From positions 16,184,545 through 16,248,544 of the forward strand of contig CM022678.1 of assembly GCA_012295275.1 (NCBI GenBank): a DNA stretch of 64,000 nucleotides, given 5' to 3'. Shown piece after piece: positions 13,624 to 28,662 of this stretch. Position 1 is the first letter of the stretch, and the number at the start of each line of letters is the position of its first letter. The position numbers and the translations under genes were made by a program. The notes beneath the pieces are model-generated. The model saw only the letters and a list, made by a program, of their open reading frames with translations, made no database searches and had not been told where the DNA came from. Source of the stretch: Chrysomallon squamiferum. Lineage: Eukaryota > Mollusca > Gastropoda > Neomphalida > Peltospiridae.

Positions 13624-14848
13624 ATAGTTCTAATATACTTGGCCAAAATATTTATAATCACTTAAAGTTAAACCCAGAACATTTCTGGTTGGTTAGAAAG
13701 TTAACAGAGTAAGACTATAGATGCTATCACATTAGAACTGATCAGTAACTCTTAATGATATCTGGTGTCTTAATCATAGTCAGAATACTGGGATTGGTTG
13801 TGGTAGTTGGCACACAAACCAGAATTTGGGATCGTCTTCTCAATCAGCATTAAAGGTTCAGTTAGGACAGTAGTGTGTGTGTGTATGTGAGTTTGTATCT
13901 GTGTGTTGATTGTGTGTGTGTGTGTGTGTGTGTGTGTTGATTCATTTTAAGTTAGTGCCTAGGTTTGATCCATCAGTCTTCTAGTCTTCATTTTTATGTT
14001 ACCAACATTTAACAACTAACTGACCATTGATTGATAGATGTTATGTTCTAGACTGACACACACACACACACACTGTCATAGACATATACATGCACTACAA
14101 ACTATACGTATTTACACTCCCATATGTAAAGACAAACACACACACACACATCGGTATAGGTAGAACAAATTTGAAGTATTGTTTATAAAATACATTAAAA
14201 AAGTATCTAATATAAAACAAAAAAATATGTAGACAGTAATTCAGTTTAAAATGATAAAAAGTAACGAAATTAAAAATCACTTCAGACTGTTTAATACTGT
14301 AATATGTGTGCTCTGAGTTACAATAATGTTATCTGATAGAATTCCTTCTGTCATTCTTCTACTTGCTGTTGCTCAGCAGGAAAAGTTTTATATTTATTAA
14401 TTTTGTTTTTCACATAAACAGGATAGTACATACCACACATTTTCATATATCAGTCATGTGTTACTGGTTCAAACTAGAGACCATCCTTGTTCCTTCATCT
14501 TCAGATCCAGGTGTTATTTTTTATCAGTGATAGATGTATGTGTTTTACAAATAAAAAATAGTAATAAATAAAAAAAAACAAGAAACAAAACAAAAAAGCA
14601 AAACAACAACATAATATACGGTCATTCACTTTAAAATGTCTGGCAGTACATGGCAGTACATGCCATATATATATATTTTTAAGATGATAAATCATATCAA
14701 ACTTGCACATAAATGTATTACTTAAAACAGAAAGCAAATGTAGATATATGTATATGTATGTGTGTGCATGTGTTTTATTTTATTTTCTTTCATCTTTTGC
14801 TGTTGAGCAAAGTTACCACATCATCTTTAAATTAGTTCTAGATATATT

Positions 14849-14899
<51 letters not shown>

Positions 14900-16028
14900 C
14901 ATGAAGAAATCTATTAAAATTTCTTTTGTGAAAAACAATAGTAATAATAGTTTCAGTAACAATGGCTTTAATTTAATATAGAACGGAAACTAAACAGAAT
15001 TATGACTAACACTTAATGCACATATTTGATTATAAATATATATATACATACACAAAAGATTACTGCAGTTCCAAGAAAAAGAAAGTGTCTGTGTAGTGTA
15101 CTTTAAAAATAACAAAGAACATCTCAGCTAATGTTTAGTCATGGCCATATAATTTTTTTTAGATTTTTGTTTTTTTTGTTTTATGACAACAGCAAAAGAT
15201 ATGTTGTTACATGTGACACCATAAATCCCATATAAGAATTCTACCACTTTCATACAGAGAGCATATTGTGAACACACAACTCTGTCTTTACATAGATATG
15301 TACCACACACTCATACACAAACATACACACAGATACACACACACATACACATACATGCATAACATATACATACAGACAAAAAAACACACATGCACACATA
15401 TACACACAGATATATACACTCATACATACGCACACACACACACATACATATATACACATGTATACATACATACACACACACACACATACATACACACACA
15501 CACACACACAAAATAGCACAATGCTTCATAATGTTCACATAGGTATAATTTGAAAAAAACGAAAGCTATCTTTTGGGTCATTATTAACTGGAACTCTTGC
15601 CCTCACCCCCCCAACTAGATCTGTACGTGGTGTATTTGTCCTGACAGTATTTGTATATATAAGTAAGTGTGTGTCTGTATGTAAACCTTAGTGACTGGGT
15701 ATTCAAGTATTTGTTCTGTCTGAGTAAATACCAATTTTTTATTAACCTGTGCATACATGTTCTAGTAGGTACCATTTTCTGGGGTTTTTTAAATTTATTT
15801 ATTTATTCTTTTTCGTTTTTTCTCCTCATTTCTATCTACATTGCTTTTATTCTTCTTTTTCTTTTGAAATTTTTATTTATTAATTCTCATTCACACCCGT
15901 GATTATATATATATATATATGTATTATATAGTATTATGTATATGTTTGTCTCTCTATATATACACATACACACACATAGATAATTAATTTGTTTCATTTT
16001 CTGTATGTATTTTCTGTGTGTGTGTGTG

Positions 16029-16065
<37 letters not shown>

Positions 16066-16819
16066 ATGTATGTGTATCTCTGTGTGCATGGTTGTGAAAG
16101 TATGTAGCTTTTTTAAATTTTAATTATTAACATATGTATACATACACGTATATATATATGTATGTATGTAAAAAATTCTGAAGTTAACTATTGCACTTGC
16201 ACATTATTTTCCCTGACTGTTTTGACCTTTGCTCTGTACATTGTCCTGGTATCATCCCAAGCACACACAAAAAACTCCACTTGACTTTCTTTCCCTGCAG
16301 GACAAGTGCAAAATGTCACATCGCTCTAGAGGTACAGTTCATTTCAGCTGGATGCAATCACTTCAAAGTTAATTTAAAACAACACAAGAACAGAAGAAAA
16401 AAAAATATTCTAGTATGATTGCGAAGACTGCATCCAGAATTTTTGCTGGAACAGGTCTGTTTTGATGTTGAATAACAGAAACAAAACAAACTCATTGCAC
16501 GTCGACTTCTAAAGTGAGCTGTAATTGTAATTGGGAATTAGAAACAAACTTCGATAGATTTTTTCTTTTTTCTTTTTCTTTGATTATACTTAATGATTGT
16601 TCCTGCTGTGGATACATGGATGTTGTACTTAAAACCTCTACTGAAATATGTCTGTCTGTCTCTAGCTCTGTCCACTGATGTAAGTAGATTGTTCTTTTTT
16701 ATCTCTTATATAAAGATAAATGTGGTTTATCTATTTGGAAAATATTTTGTATTCTTTAATTTAAACACATACACTTACATAACCTATATAAATATGCTCA
16801 TGTATTTACTTTCAATTTT

Positions 16820-16870
<51 letters not shown>

Positions 16871-17162
16871 CATGCATTTACACTCATTTATATATTCTTT
16901 AAAAAAAAAATTGGTAGTGATAAGAAAGCATTTTTAAAAACTGCAGTAGATTAAAACATAAATAATTGGTTGAAATCTCCATGTATGAAGAAAATGTAAA
17001 AGAAATGTATCTAAATAAAGTCAAAATAAGAATAAAAAATTCATATTTTTAATCATTTTTATAGGAAATAATGCAACTTAGTATTATTAGTTATTTATTT
17101 ATTTTTAATTTTCTTTCCTTTTTTGAGATTTAAATAGACTTTTTATGCTGTACTGATATAGT

Positions 17163-17202
<40 letters not shown>

Positions 17203-19575
17203 ATTTATATAATTATTTCAGAAAATGTTTGGATATAGGTAACTGTTAGGTTGTAATTGAAACATTTGTGGTTAACTAAATTTATTACTTTATATATCTG
17301 TTTTCTGTATCTATCAGTATCTACATAATTTATCATTTATGAAATGTTTAGTAATGCATGTAACTACATTTATTTTTATTTCATATTTATTCATTTATTT
17401 ATTTATTTTTATTTTTTTAATTTTATTTTTATTTATTTATTATTTTATTATTTTTGTATTTTTGTTTTGTTTTTCATTTTGGTAGAGGATTTTATACAGA
17501 AATATGCGTGTGTGTGTGTGTAATACTTTTTAAGTTTTCAAAATGATCTGTGTTAATAAACCTGTTACTTTGGGCTAGTCATAGTAGTTGAATTCTCAAA
17601 GATTTTAAAGTAGTTTAAGTCTTTGTTATGCATTCCTATACAGTTTTGTCATCCAATAAGTTATGTTTCTCAGTAGAAATAGACTGTGAGAAAAAAAAAA
17701 TGTACAATAAAAAACATCTGAATTAGGTGAAAGTTCAAAAGTAGATCAGAAAAAAAAAAAAAAAAAAAAAAATACTGAAAGTGAGTAATATATGTGACAG
17801 AAAACATGAAAAATATTTTCATTAATTAAGTTACAGTATTTGTTTATTCTTTGCAACTGTAAGGAGTGAAAACAAGTTTGTGCCAAAAGTATTAAACTGT
17901 AGCGTTGATAGTTTGACAGATTGAGTTATTTCCCTTCTCAGAATTTACAAAAAAAAAAAAAAAACACAACAAAAAAAAAAAAAACTGTTTAGAAAAACAC
18001 CAGAAAAAAAAGATTAAAAAAAAAAAAAAGTGAAAAAAAAAATAATGGAACATTTTATTGTTATAATATGTTGAAGAAGTTGCCATTAGATTAGCAGCAA
18101 GCAATATTTTAACCTTTTTTTAAAGTATTATTATTGTAAAGATTCGATAAAGGTTGCTTTACCAAATAATTAAATTTCCAGATGAATTCACTGGTATGTG
18201 CTCTCCCAGAATGGAAAAATAAAAAATATATAATATAATTTTTTCTTTCTTTCTTAAATCTTTTGTTAAATATGTTTAGAGTTAAAATAAACCAGAGTTG
18301 TTTTCTTATAAATTTGGATAAAGCTTTGTTTGCCAAATAGTTATTACCCAACTGAAATGTGTTTGTATGTATTGTTATGAACAGCCATAAGTACAAAAAA
18401 TAAGCTGACCATTTTTTTTATTGATATGTTTCACTAATATTTACACATACAGATTTTTTGTTGTTTTTTTTTTTTTTTTTTTAGTTGACAACTATGAATA
18501 AAATAGTAAAAGTTCAGAAAGTTTTGCTGTCACACATTTTTACTAACATTTACATATTTTCTATTGAAAATTCTTGCCTATTTATATTTTCTGAAAAGTC
18601 CTATGAAGACTTCTACATTTTTAAATCACCAGTTAGTTTTCTTCTAACATATTTCTTCTAGTCTGAAATACAATAAGTTACATGATTTAAACTTACAACA
18701 GACAGACTTTGAAGGATAATTTGTTTTTCTTTAAAACCTTTTTGAATAAAATGTTTCATAAAAATTAATCTATTTATATTTTTCAAGTAGATAAAACGAT
18801 ATTTGTTAGCAATTTCGGATGTTAGTAAGTTACATGGTTAATTAATTGTACTAAATTAATAATAATTTGTCCTAATAAATGTTAATTAAGCAATAATGAT
18901 GTGCCTTCAATGAATGATATTAAAGAAAATGCAGTAATCATTTTTGTAAATCTTATAATCCAGGAAAATACATCCAAGAAATGTTTTACTGTATGTGTGT
19001 GTTTGTATGTAAATGTATGTATGTATGTATGCACAGACATATGTATATAAGTATGTATGTACATATTGACAGACTATTTTTGGAGCACTATCTGGATTAG
19101 TAAATCGCCTGATTAAAATGTTGGTTAATAATGATCCAGTGTCCAATTACATTATAATCAATCATAAGAGGTCTTTACTAAACTGAGCTAATAAAAATAT
19201 TATATTAAACAAACAATTTTTAATTTCCATTTCTCAAAACAAAATATTCTTTCACAATGTGGAAACCTGAACTAACACTTTAACAGTATGTATTTTGGTG
19301 ACATTTTTATGAATTATAGGTTTAAGATTTGATGAAGAAAACAGTGGTTCACAGGTCATAGTGAAAATTGATAGACCCATCATAGAGAAAACAGCCACTT
19401 TATCACTGAACTATTTTTATTGTTTTTTTTATTTCAGAACATTTTACATTCAGTTGTTTATAGATAAACATTATTTAGGGCTGCACTTTTACTAGTGTTA
19501 GATGTACAGCACGTTTTGAAAGACGTTTGTTGTTATACACCAAATATAACTAACTTTATTGTTTTTTTCATTTTT

Positions 19576-19611
<36 letters not shown>

Positions 19612-20099
19612 GTAAGTATATAAATTAAAATTGTATACTTGTTGAAAAACATTTATTAAATTACTTTTTTATTATATATATATATATATATTTTGGAGGT
19701 AGAATAAGGTAATGAATTATAATTGTTAATAATAATCAGAACTAATAATAAAAACTTTATTTTGATAGCCATTTATTTCTGTTTGAAAGTCAGGTTACGT
19801 TTATGAACAAAAATTGTATAATTTATTGTTAAGATTTTTGTATGCTTTTGAAAGACATTTACTAATTATAAATGAAACATAACTGAATATTACATTTTGG
19901 ATACAGTTGTTAGTTTTTGAATTAAAATTGTATTATTTATTATTAACAAATTAGAACCTTATTCTTTATTATATTTTGGAGATGGTCAGGTTATGAATTA
20001 AAAATAGATTTTATTTGTTTATGTTATTTTGGAATTGTTACTGCATGTTTTGAACAACATTTACTTTTTATTAATTAAAAATAAAAGTATATCTTTAAT

Positions 20100-20960
20100 A
20101 AAGTTTTTTATGTATATTTTATATCTTATTTATTTTATATTCTAGTAATAGCTTTTTTCAATACCATATATTATTAGCTTTATGTTTAAAATGAATCCAG
20201 TTCTTTTGATATTATTACAGCTTGTTTGTTTGTTGTTGTTTTTTGTTTGTTTTCCTTTGTTCTTTATTTTTCCTAATACTGATTTTATCAAGGTACAATT
20301 TTATGTCTTATTTATTTCCAGTTCTAGTAATAATTCTTTTTACTGTAACACAATTTATTTTATTACAGCTTTTTTTCTTTTTAATATTGATTTTATAAAT
20401 GTATATTGTATCTTATTTATTTACAGTTCTAGTAATATTTTTTTTTTTTTTTTTTTACCGTAATCTATGTTATATTATTGGTTTATTTTTTAAATGAATT
20501 TATTGCCTTTGATATTATTACAATTTTTTTTTTTTTTTTATATATTTGTCTTTAATATTGATTTTATCAAGATACATTTTACATCTTATTTATTTCCAGT
20601 TCTAGTAATATCTATTTTTTACTGTAATCCAAACCACATTATCATCTTTATCTTTGAAATGAATCAATTGCCTTTAATATTACATAATATGATTTAGTTT
20701 GGAATACTGATATGTTTTTTTTTTTTTTTTTTGGTTCTTTTTTTTAATCATATTTATATCCAGTTCCAATAACAGCTTTTTTTTTTTACTGTAAGTCATT
20801 TTATCGCCTTTAACCTTGAAATGAATTGATTTAGTTTTGAATATTGATACTTTATTATTCTGTTGTTTTTTTTAATCTTATTTATATCCAGTTCCAATAA
20901 TAGCTATTTTTTTTAACTGTAACATGAGCTATTTCATCATCCTGGTCTTTGAAATGAGTC
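20100..20960. repeat. diverged tandem repeat (about 5-6 copies)
   Basis: The phrase tcttatttatttccagttct or a close variant recurs near 20300, 20410, 20590, 20755 and 20880. Each copy is followed by taatanntttttttactgta and a block like aatgaattnattgcctttga, so the unit is roughly 110-180 bp and degenerate. It is T-rich and non-coding. Confidence 0.6.
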
Positions 20961-22119
20961 AGTTGCTGTTGCCTTTGATATTATCGCATATGGTTACGGC
21001 TACAATATTACATCATCAAGACTGCAGTAATTAGTGTGTGCAGACACAACCACATTGTAAATCTTGTCTCATTATCTCAAAAATCTTTCTGTTTGTGTCT
21101 GAACTGTAATCAGATACCATAATGTCCTTGTAGTAATTATCATAACCTTTTTAACAGTTGAAAAATAATTTATAATTTTTTTTTTTTTTTTTTTTTCATT
21201 GGTGTGATTAGAGAGTTGGATCTGTGTGAGTGGTCAGGATAGCGTGCATGCTTGCATGTTGTTGTGTTCAGTTTGAAATTTTAAACTGTTTTATGACAAT
21301 ACATATGGCTTAAACAGAAAACATGGTGGGGTTTTTTGGGGTTTTTTTTTTTTTGTAGCTGTGCTTAAAACTGGAACACATCTGTGTATGTATATATCTT
21401 CTTTTTTTTTTTTTTTTTTTTTTATTTATTTTTCTTTGTAATTTTAAACTGTATCTTGTTACAAATATCTCACATCTGTTTTAAACTATTTTTTTAAATT
21501 TTTATTTCAGTAGGATTTTTTTTTTTTATTATTGTTTATGACTGGAATAGAGGCCTATTACCAACAAACTTTTTTAATTTTTATTTATTTAGTTAGTTTT
21601 TTTGTTGCTGTTTTTTTTATTTGATTTGATTTTTGATTTTTTTTTTAGGGTTTGCTGATATAGTTTTAATGTTTATGTCATTTATTTTCTTTGTAAGTTA
21701 AAATCTTTTTAACTGGCATTAGCAAAGAAACGTACCTCTATAGGTTTTTATTTTATATTATGTTGTGGTTCGGTTCTAAATGTATTTAGTAACCATCTTA
21801 CCTCTGTTATGCAGGAGTAGAAAAGCTGTGATTTCATGATCAACATTTACAGATGTGCATTTATGTAGGTGTTTCCATAAAAAGGGCAGTGTATATGAAG
21901 ATCTTTGACTAAGAGCAGTACGAATAGGAAATTGCATAAATCACTGTTGCATAGCAATTAACATATTTGAGAAAATGGGAGTGTGGTCTTCTTTAGATTC
22001 AAAAATACTCACGTATTCTGTGATTTGTTATGTAATGTTAGTTTGTATTATATTATATATTTATATTATGTTATATATATATATATATATACCATACTAC
22101 CATATCATATCTTATTTTA

Positions 22120-22470
22120 TTTTAGTTTAGTTTACGTTACCTTAGTCTACTTTATTTTACTTCATTTTACTTCACTTCACCTCATTTTAGTCTACTCTGC
22201 TCTATTCTACTCTATTCTACTCTACTCTACGTTATTTTACTTTATTTTAATCTGCTTTACTTTTCTTTATTTTACTTTAATCTACCTTTTTTTACTTTTG
22301 CTTTATTTTACTTTAATCTACTTTACTTTATTTTATTTTATTTTTACTTTATTTTATTACTTTACTTTATTTTACTTTACTTTACTTTACTTTACTTTAC
22401 TTTACTTTACTTTACTTTACTTTACTTTATTTTACTTTACTTTATATTACTTCACTTCACTTCACTTCAG
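22120..22470. repeat. (TTTAC)n/(TTTTA)n satellite-like array
   Basis: A 350-bp run of TTTAC pentamers and variants ends about 20 bp before the acceptor of SULF coding exon 1. The acceptor therefore sits right after a very long pyrimidine-rich tract. Confidence 0.85.
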
Positions 22471-22488
22471 TGTGTTATGTATTTGCAG

Positions 22489-22707
22489 ATTTTACACACA
22501 CAAGACTGTCAACTAGAGCTATGGAGCTGGCTGTTTTACACACATCACTGTTTTGGCTGCTGCTGGCAGCAGTGCTTCAGCCTGGCTCATCGGCCGCGAC
22601 ATCAGAGAAACACAAGTACTTCAAGCGCATGCCTCGCCAACAGAGGCATCGCAGTGAAAAGCCAAACATCGTTTTAATCCTGACAGATGACCAGGATTTG
22701 TTGTTAG
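22489..22707 (+). CDS. Sulf: SULF exon 1: 5' UTR end, start codon and signal peptide
   Basis: Acceptor after atttgcag, ATG at 22521, donor gttagt. Encodes the signal peptide ([20 protein letters not shown]), a basic linker and the first sulfatase strand [11 protein letters not shown], whose two Asp bind the metal. I chose this ATG because the hydrophobic leader follows at once; the upstream in-frame ATG lies before the acceptor. Coding part 187 nt, phase 1 out. Confidence 0.92.
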
Positions 22708-22739
22708 GTTAGTGTGTGTGTGTGTATGTGTGTGTGTGT

Positions 22740-22780
<41 letters not shown>

Positions 22781-24111
22781 GCCGTTTGTGTAGCAGTGTG
22801 TGTGTGTGTGTGTGTGTGTGTCTGTGTGTATAGCCGTTTGTGTAGCAGTGTGTGTGTGTGTGTCTGTGTGCGTGTGTGTGTGTGTGTGTGTGCGTGTGCG
22901 TCTGTGTGTGTGTGTATATGCCTGTGTGTGCATGTGTGTGCGTGTGTGTGTGTGTGTGCGTGCGTGTGTGTGTGCGTATGAGGCAGTGAGGGGTAAAGGT
23001 TGTAGATTTTTTTTTTTTTTTTTTTATCTAAGTTTAATTAGGCAAGGGTTTTTAAATTTTTTTAACTCAATTTAATTTCACTTTTTTAAATTGTATTTTA
23101 TGTAACTATATCCTTTACCTATGTTTGTCTTTTTAGCTATATTTTATTTTAAGTTTTTTTTAAGATCTATTTTAAAAGTTTGTTTTATTTCGTTATATTT
23201 TATTTAATTATGTTCTATTTACTTTTATTTAACTGTATTTTATTTTATTTTAAAGCATTCTACTTTAGTATATTGTTTTTTAACTACATCTCACTTGTTT
23301 AGTGTATGTATATATATATATATATATACACATACATATTCATATATATATATATATTTATTTTATTTAACTTGGTTTTTTTACTGTTCCTTTTTAAACT
23401 ATATTTTATTTAACTTTTTCATTTTAAATTATTTTTAAACTGAGGTTTATTTAATTAAAATGTATCTATCTACACTCTGAAACTTCAGGATCTTTAAAGG
23501 TAATGCCAAAGCTGCGTCGACTTCTGATTGACGAAGGTGTGACGATGAACAACTCCTTCGTCACCACACCCATGTGCTGCCCCTCCCGCAGCTCCATTCT
23601 GACAGGAATGTACCCTCACAACCACAACGTCTACACCAACAATGACAACTGTTCATCGGTGATGTGGCGCAAAGAGCACGAACCTCATGTGTTCTCCACC
23701 TACCTCAGTGACGCTGGCTACCGCACAGGTACGTCCTGGCTTTTTCTTTCAAGTGTATTGTGTGTGTTTTAATTGAAAATGTGTAAATTACAAAATTAAA
23801 GATGTGTATTAACACACAAAACAAAAAAAAATACCCATCTCGTTTACATATGCACACGTACTGGTCCAGATCGAACCCATGCATAGTTTTTACTGTATTT
23901 TTCAATTTCATCATATTTATCAGCATAATTCTGTTGCTGTGGCATATAAATATATAACAGTATAATAACAGTAACACATTTTTTATATAGATAGATAGAT
24001 AGATAGACACACAGACACAGACAGACAGACAGGCAGACAAATATATATAGATCGACAGAAAAACAAAAACTCATTTCAAGATTTATTTTTCTTTATTATT
24101 AGTATTATTAA

Positions 24112-24148
<37 letters not shown>

Positions 24149-26399
24149 TTTTTTTTTTTTTTTGTTGTAAATTTGATTTTTTGTTTGTTTTACCTGTTTC
24201 AGGGTTTTTTGGCAAATATTTGAATGAATATGATGGATCGTACATCCCACCAGGGTGGAAGGAGTGGGTGGGACTTATCAGAAACTCCCGCTTCTACAAC
24301 TACACCGTCAACTTCAATGGAATGAAGGTAAAACACGGCGACAACTACTACAAAGACTACCTAACCGATCTCATCGCCAACGACAGCGTTACCTTTCTAA
24401 AACAAAGCAAACAGTATTACCCAAGCCGGTATGTCTGAAATTCAGTTTAGTAGCGAGTCATAATTTGTATTTGTAAACAGATTATATAATTATATATATA
24501 TATTTTTTTTATATATATATTTTTAAACACAACAGTATTATTATAATCAAAATTATTTTGTTATTTTTTTATCAATTTAATTTCATTTTATGATCAGTAT
24601 TTTATGTTATAAAAAAAGATATATATCTATATATAATCATCTGAATTTCTGTTTTAAAGGAAATTAAGATTTCCTAGCATTTTCAGAACTTTTAAATTTT
24701 ATATTTTGTTAGTTTGCATTTAGCTTTTGATCTTGATGAAGGTAATTTATTTGTGTCAATTTGAAAAAATAAAACATAACCTTCATCAGCAAAGTTAAAT
24801 ATGATAGAGGGAAAAAAAAAATCATTATTATTTTTAATGGACAGTTCAACTAGAGCTCTTCAACTGTTTTATCAAATACTATTTTTTAAATGAGCAAGGT
24901 TTATTATTAATTTTTATGCAGTTTATTCTTGATACTATTTATAGACCTGTGTTAATGGTATTAAGTACACCAGCACCCCATGGCCCAGAGGATGCAGCAC
25001 CCCAGTATCAACACATGTTTGTCAACAATACTGACCATCAGTAAGTCTAGTTCAAAAGATAAATAAGTAAGTCTAGTTCAAAAGATAAATAAGTAAGTCT
25101 AGTTCAAAAGATACACTAAGTCTAGTACAAAAGATAAATCAGTAAGTCTGGTTCAAAAGATAATTAAGTAAGTCTAGTTCAAAAGATACAGTAAATCCAG
25201 TTCAAAGGATAAATCAGCAAGTCTAGATCAAAGGGTAAATCAGTAAGTCTAGTCCAAAAGGTAAATCAGTAAGTCTAGTACAAAAGGTAAATCAGTAAGT
25301 CTAGTACAGAAGATAAATCAGTAAGTCTAGTCCAAAAGGTAAATCAGTAAGTCTAGTACAAAAGGTAAATCAGTAAGTCTAGTACAGAAGATAAATCAGT
25401 AAGTCTAGTCCAAAAGGTAAATCAGTAAGGCTAGTATTAAAGGTAAAGCAGTAAGTCTAGTTCAAATGGTAAATCAGTAAGTAGTACAAAAGGTAAAGTA
25501 GTAAGTCTAGTCCAAAAGGTAAATAAGCAAGTCTGGTTCAAAAGATAAATAATGTCTAGTTCAAAGGGTAAATCGGTAAGTTTAGTCCCAAAGGTAAATA
25601 AGTAAGTTTGGTTCAAAAGATAAATAGTAAGTCTAGTACAAAGGTAAATCAGTAAGTAGTACAAAAGTTAAATCAGTAAGTCTAGTTCAAAAGGTAATTG
25701 AGTATGTGTGATTCAGAAAATAAATCGCAAACCAAATAACAACTTTGCCAAAACCTGAGTAAGTTTCCGTTTTTAATTATAGATTTGTTATTATTATTAT
25801 TATTATCACTAATTTGTGATTAGTGCTCTAGCTGAAGCGATAGATAAAACATAATATTATAAACGACACTGAATTATTAAATAATGCGAGTAATTAATAT
25901 GAAATTTTTTTAATAATCAGGTAAGTCAGGTTTTAAAAATTGTTTAATCGGGATAAATTAAAAATAAAGTTTATAAGCCTCTGTTAACACAATGTGTTCT
26001 GAGATAATCAGATATTAAATCTAGTATTAAACGAGAGATAACAATGGTTCCTGGTTTAAAGTTTCTGTAGCTGAGCCATGAAATACATGTAAGGCAAGTA
26101 AAGTGGGTATTAAAATAAAATTGGTGATTATTTGTGCAGTATTGTTGAAACCCATCCATCAGGTTTTATAAGGTGGACTGAATTTCTTACTTTAAATAAG
26201 TTTAATGATGCGTATTGTGTAAGGAAATACTAGATGAAGTAACAACATTAATGACAATAACAGGGGTGTTGTAGGAATTAATTCAACTAGAAAAATAATC
26301 TGTAGAAAATGTTGATGCAAAAATTTCAGGGCTTGGGAATATGTTTAAAGTTGTCTGTTACAATAGTAACAACAGTGATAATAATGATTATAATAATAA

Positions 26400-26453
<54 letters not shown>

Positions 26454-27038
26454 TAATAATATTCAATAATAATAATAATAATAATAACAATAACAGTAAT
26501 ACTACTACTAATAATAGTAATAATAGTAGTAATAACTAGCTAATAATAATGATTATGATGATGATAATAATAAGAATATATATATAATAATAGAACATTA
26601 ATAGAATACTGACAAAGTTACAGTGATAATTTTAAACATTTAAACAGTATGACTAAGGAAATACCAACACCATACACATTCAAATATTCATTTATTTATT
26701 AAAAAAAAAAAAAAAAAATTAAATTTTTTTTTGTCCTTTTATAGCACTCCATCCTGGAATTACGCTCCAAACCCAGACAAGCAGTGGTTGCTGCAGATAA
26801 CAGACCCAATGGCGCCGTTGCACAAGAAATTCACCAACCTGCTGCAGCTAATGCATGACTACAGACCCTGCAGTCTGTGGATGACCTCGTTGAAAAGGTG
26901 TTGATTTTATAGACGTCATTAAAAACATTTTGTTTATTTAGAAAAAGACATCTCGTGACGCTGTATTTTCACAGTGGTGAAAGACCTTTTTAGATTCTTT
27001 ATTATTATTTTTTTTCAATAATATTTGTTAATATGTAT

Positions 27039-27088
<50 letters not shown>

Positions 27089-27193
27089 CTCGTCTAATGA
27101 TGAAAAACAATATGATATAATTAAAATTTAACATTAAAAAATCAGCTGAAACTGTTTTATCAGTATTTTTATAATTACCAAATTTGTTTATTT

Positions 27194-27248
<55 letters not shown>

Positions 27249-28620
27249 CCACATAATATTTTTCATTTCAGGTGTACAATGAGCTGAAATTACTGGGAGA
27301 ACTAGACAACACTTACATAATCTACACCTCAGATCACGGCTACCATCTTGGTCAGTATGGACTTGTAAAAGGAAAAGCGATGCCGTACGAGTTCGATGTT
27401 CACGTTCCACTCATAATCAGAGGTCCAAACATCCAGCCGAAAAGTTTGTAAGTCATACAAAATAGTTCGAATAATTTAATTAAAATCTGCCTAATATAAT
27501 TAGTGAAAATAAATCTTTGTTGAATGAGTTACTCAGTAAAAGAACAGATTTAAGTACTGGGATTTGTAACAATTTAAACATTTTAAAACAATAACATTTG
27601 TCACTCAGTGAGAATTAAGTAGTGGCATTAGTCTCGCATAAAGATTTCAGTTAAAATGAGTTGACAATGAAACAGTTTAAATAATGGAATTTGTCATGCA
27701 TAAAGCAACAACAGAATTAGTCTGATACAGTTTTAAATAACAGGTTTAGCAAAGAATAAAGCTTTTAAAATTGTGGATCATTCATTCATAAAGATTTATA
27801 ATAACGGAATTCGATTCAATTAAAGATTTAAATCCTGGTATAAAGAATTCTGTAGCTATGTTGAATTTATCGAAACCGTTTCTTTGTACTACCAAAATGT
27901 ATCCTTTGAATTTTTGTTTGTGTTAGAAAACAGCACAATAAAAATTGTTGCTTGTTTCATTGAGTATATTGCAGATTAAACAACATCGTCATCAATGTCG
28001 ACCTGGCAGCAACAATCCTCGACATTGCTGGCCTGGACATCCCAACACATGTAGATGGACGCTCGATTCTTAAACTGATCAAAGCTTCCAAAGACCCTGC
28101 CAAGTAATATCTTTTCTTTTTGTGTTTTTACTCTTTTGTTATGCATGAATAGGTTTTACATCTTTGTATTTTCTGTGTGAGAGAACGTCCATTAGTTTTG
28201 AATTATTATATGTATATATATATATACATATATACATATACGTATGTATGTATTTGATGATGCCAGTATGCTGTGAACAGTTTTACTTTTTACACACTGT
28301 TTATATCAAGGGTACATCTGTGTCACTTCTCTGGTCGTAGTAATCAAAACAGATTCACCCATTTTTAATGTCCCTTAAAAAAATATTTCGTTTAAATAAT
28401 CATCAAAAATCATAAATTTCATAATAACGTCTGGTTATATAGTGACCTCCTTAAAAACAATAAAAATAACAAGAAGAAGAACAAGAACAGTAACCACAAA
28501 AAACAAAAACAAACCCACATCAACAACAAAATGCAGTTATCCTTGCGTTCTTAATATTTCAAACACACACACACACAAAGAAAAATGTGTGTGTATGTAT
28601 ATATGTATACACGTGTGTGA

Positions 28621-28662
<42 letters not shown>

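Larger units (their letters stand above)
12390..22488. other. repeat-rich non-coding stretch (intergenic or 5' intron of SULF)
   Basis: Contains (ATT)n at about 13436-13620, (GT)n at 13910-13936, (CA)n at 15300-15512 and 16821-16868, (GT)n at 16017-16062, AT repeats at 17165-17194 and 19578-19608, several A or T runs, the 20.1-21.0 kb diverged tandem repeat and the TTTAC array. I see no supported coding exon. Confidence 0.5.

Noticed and set aside
15250-15538. Overlapping open frames on both strands rich in Cys/Val/Tyr/His
   Set aside because: Products of a (CA)n microsatellite; no splice or codon support.
16295-16335. Exon-like interval after ccctgcag containing ATGTCACATCGC
   Set aside because: No phase partner and no conserved product.
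21983-22516. 177-codon Phe/Tyr/Leu-rich open frame
   Set aside because: Translation of the TTTAC array; not a membrane protein.
22712-23075. Open frames rich in Cys-Val or Thr-His
   Set aside because: They are translations of the (GT)n tract in SULF intron 1.
25041-25725. CRISPR-like array
   Set aside because: Units are contiguous with no unique spacers; it is a tandem repeat in an animal intron.
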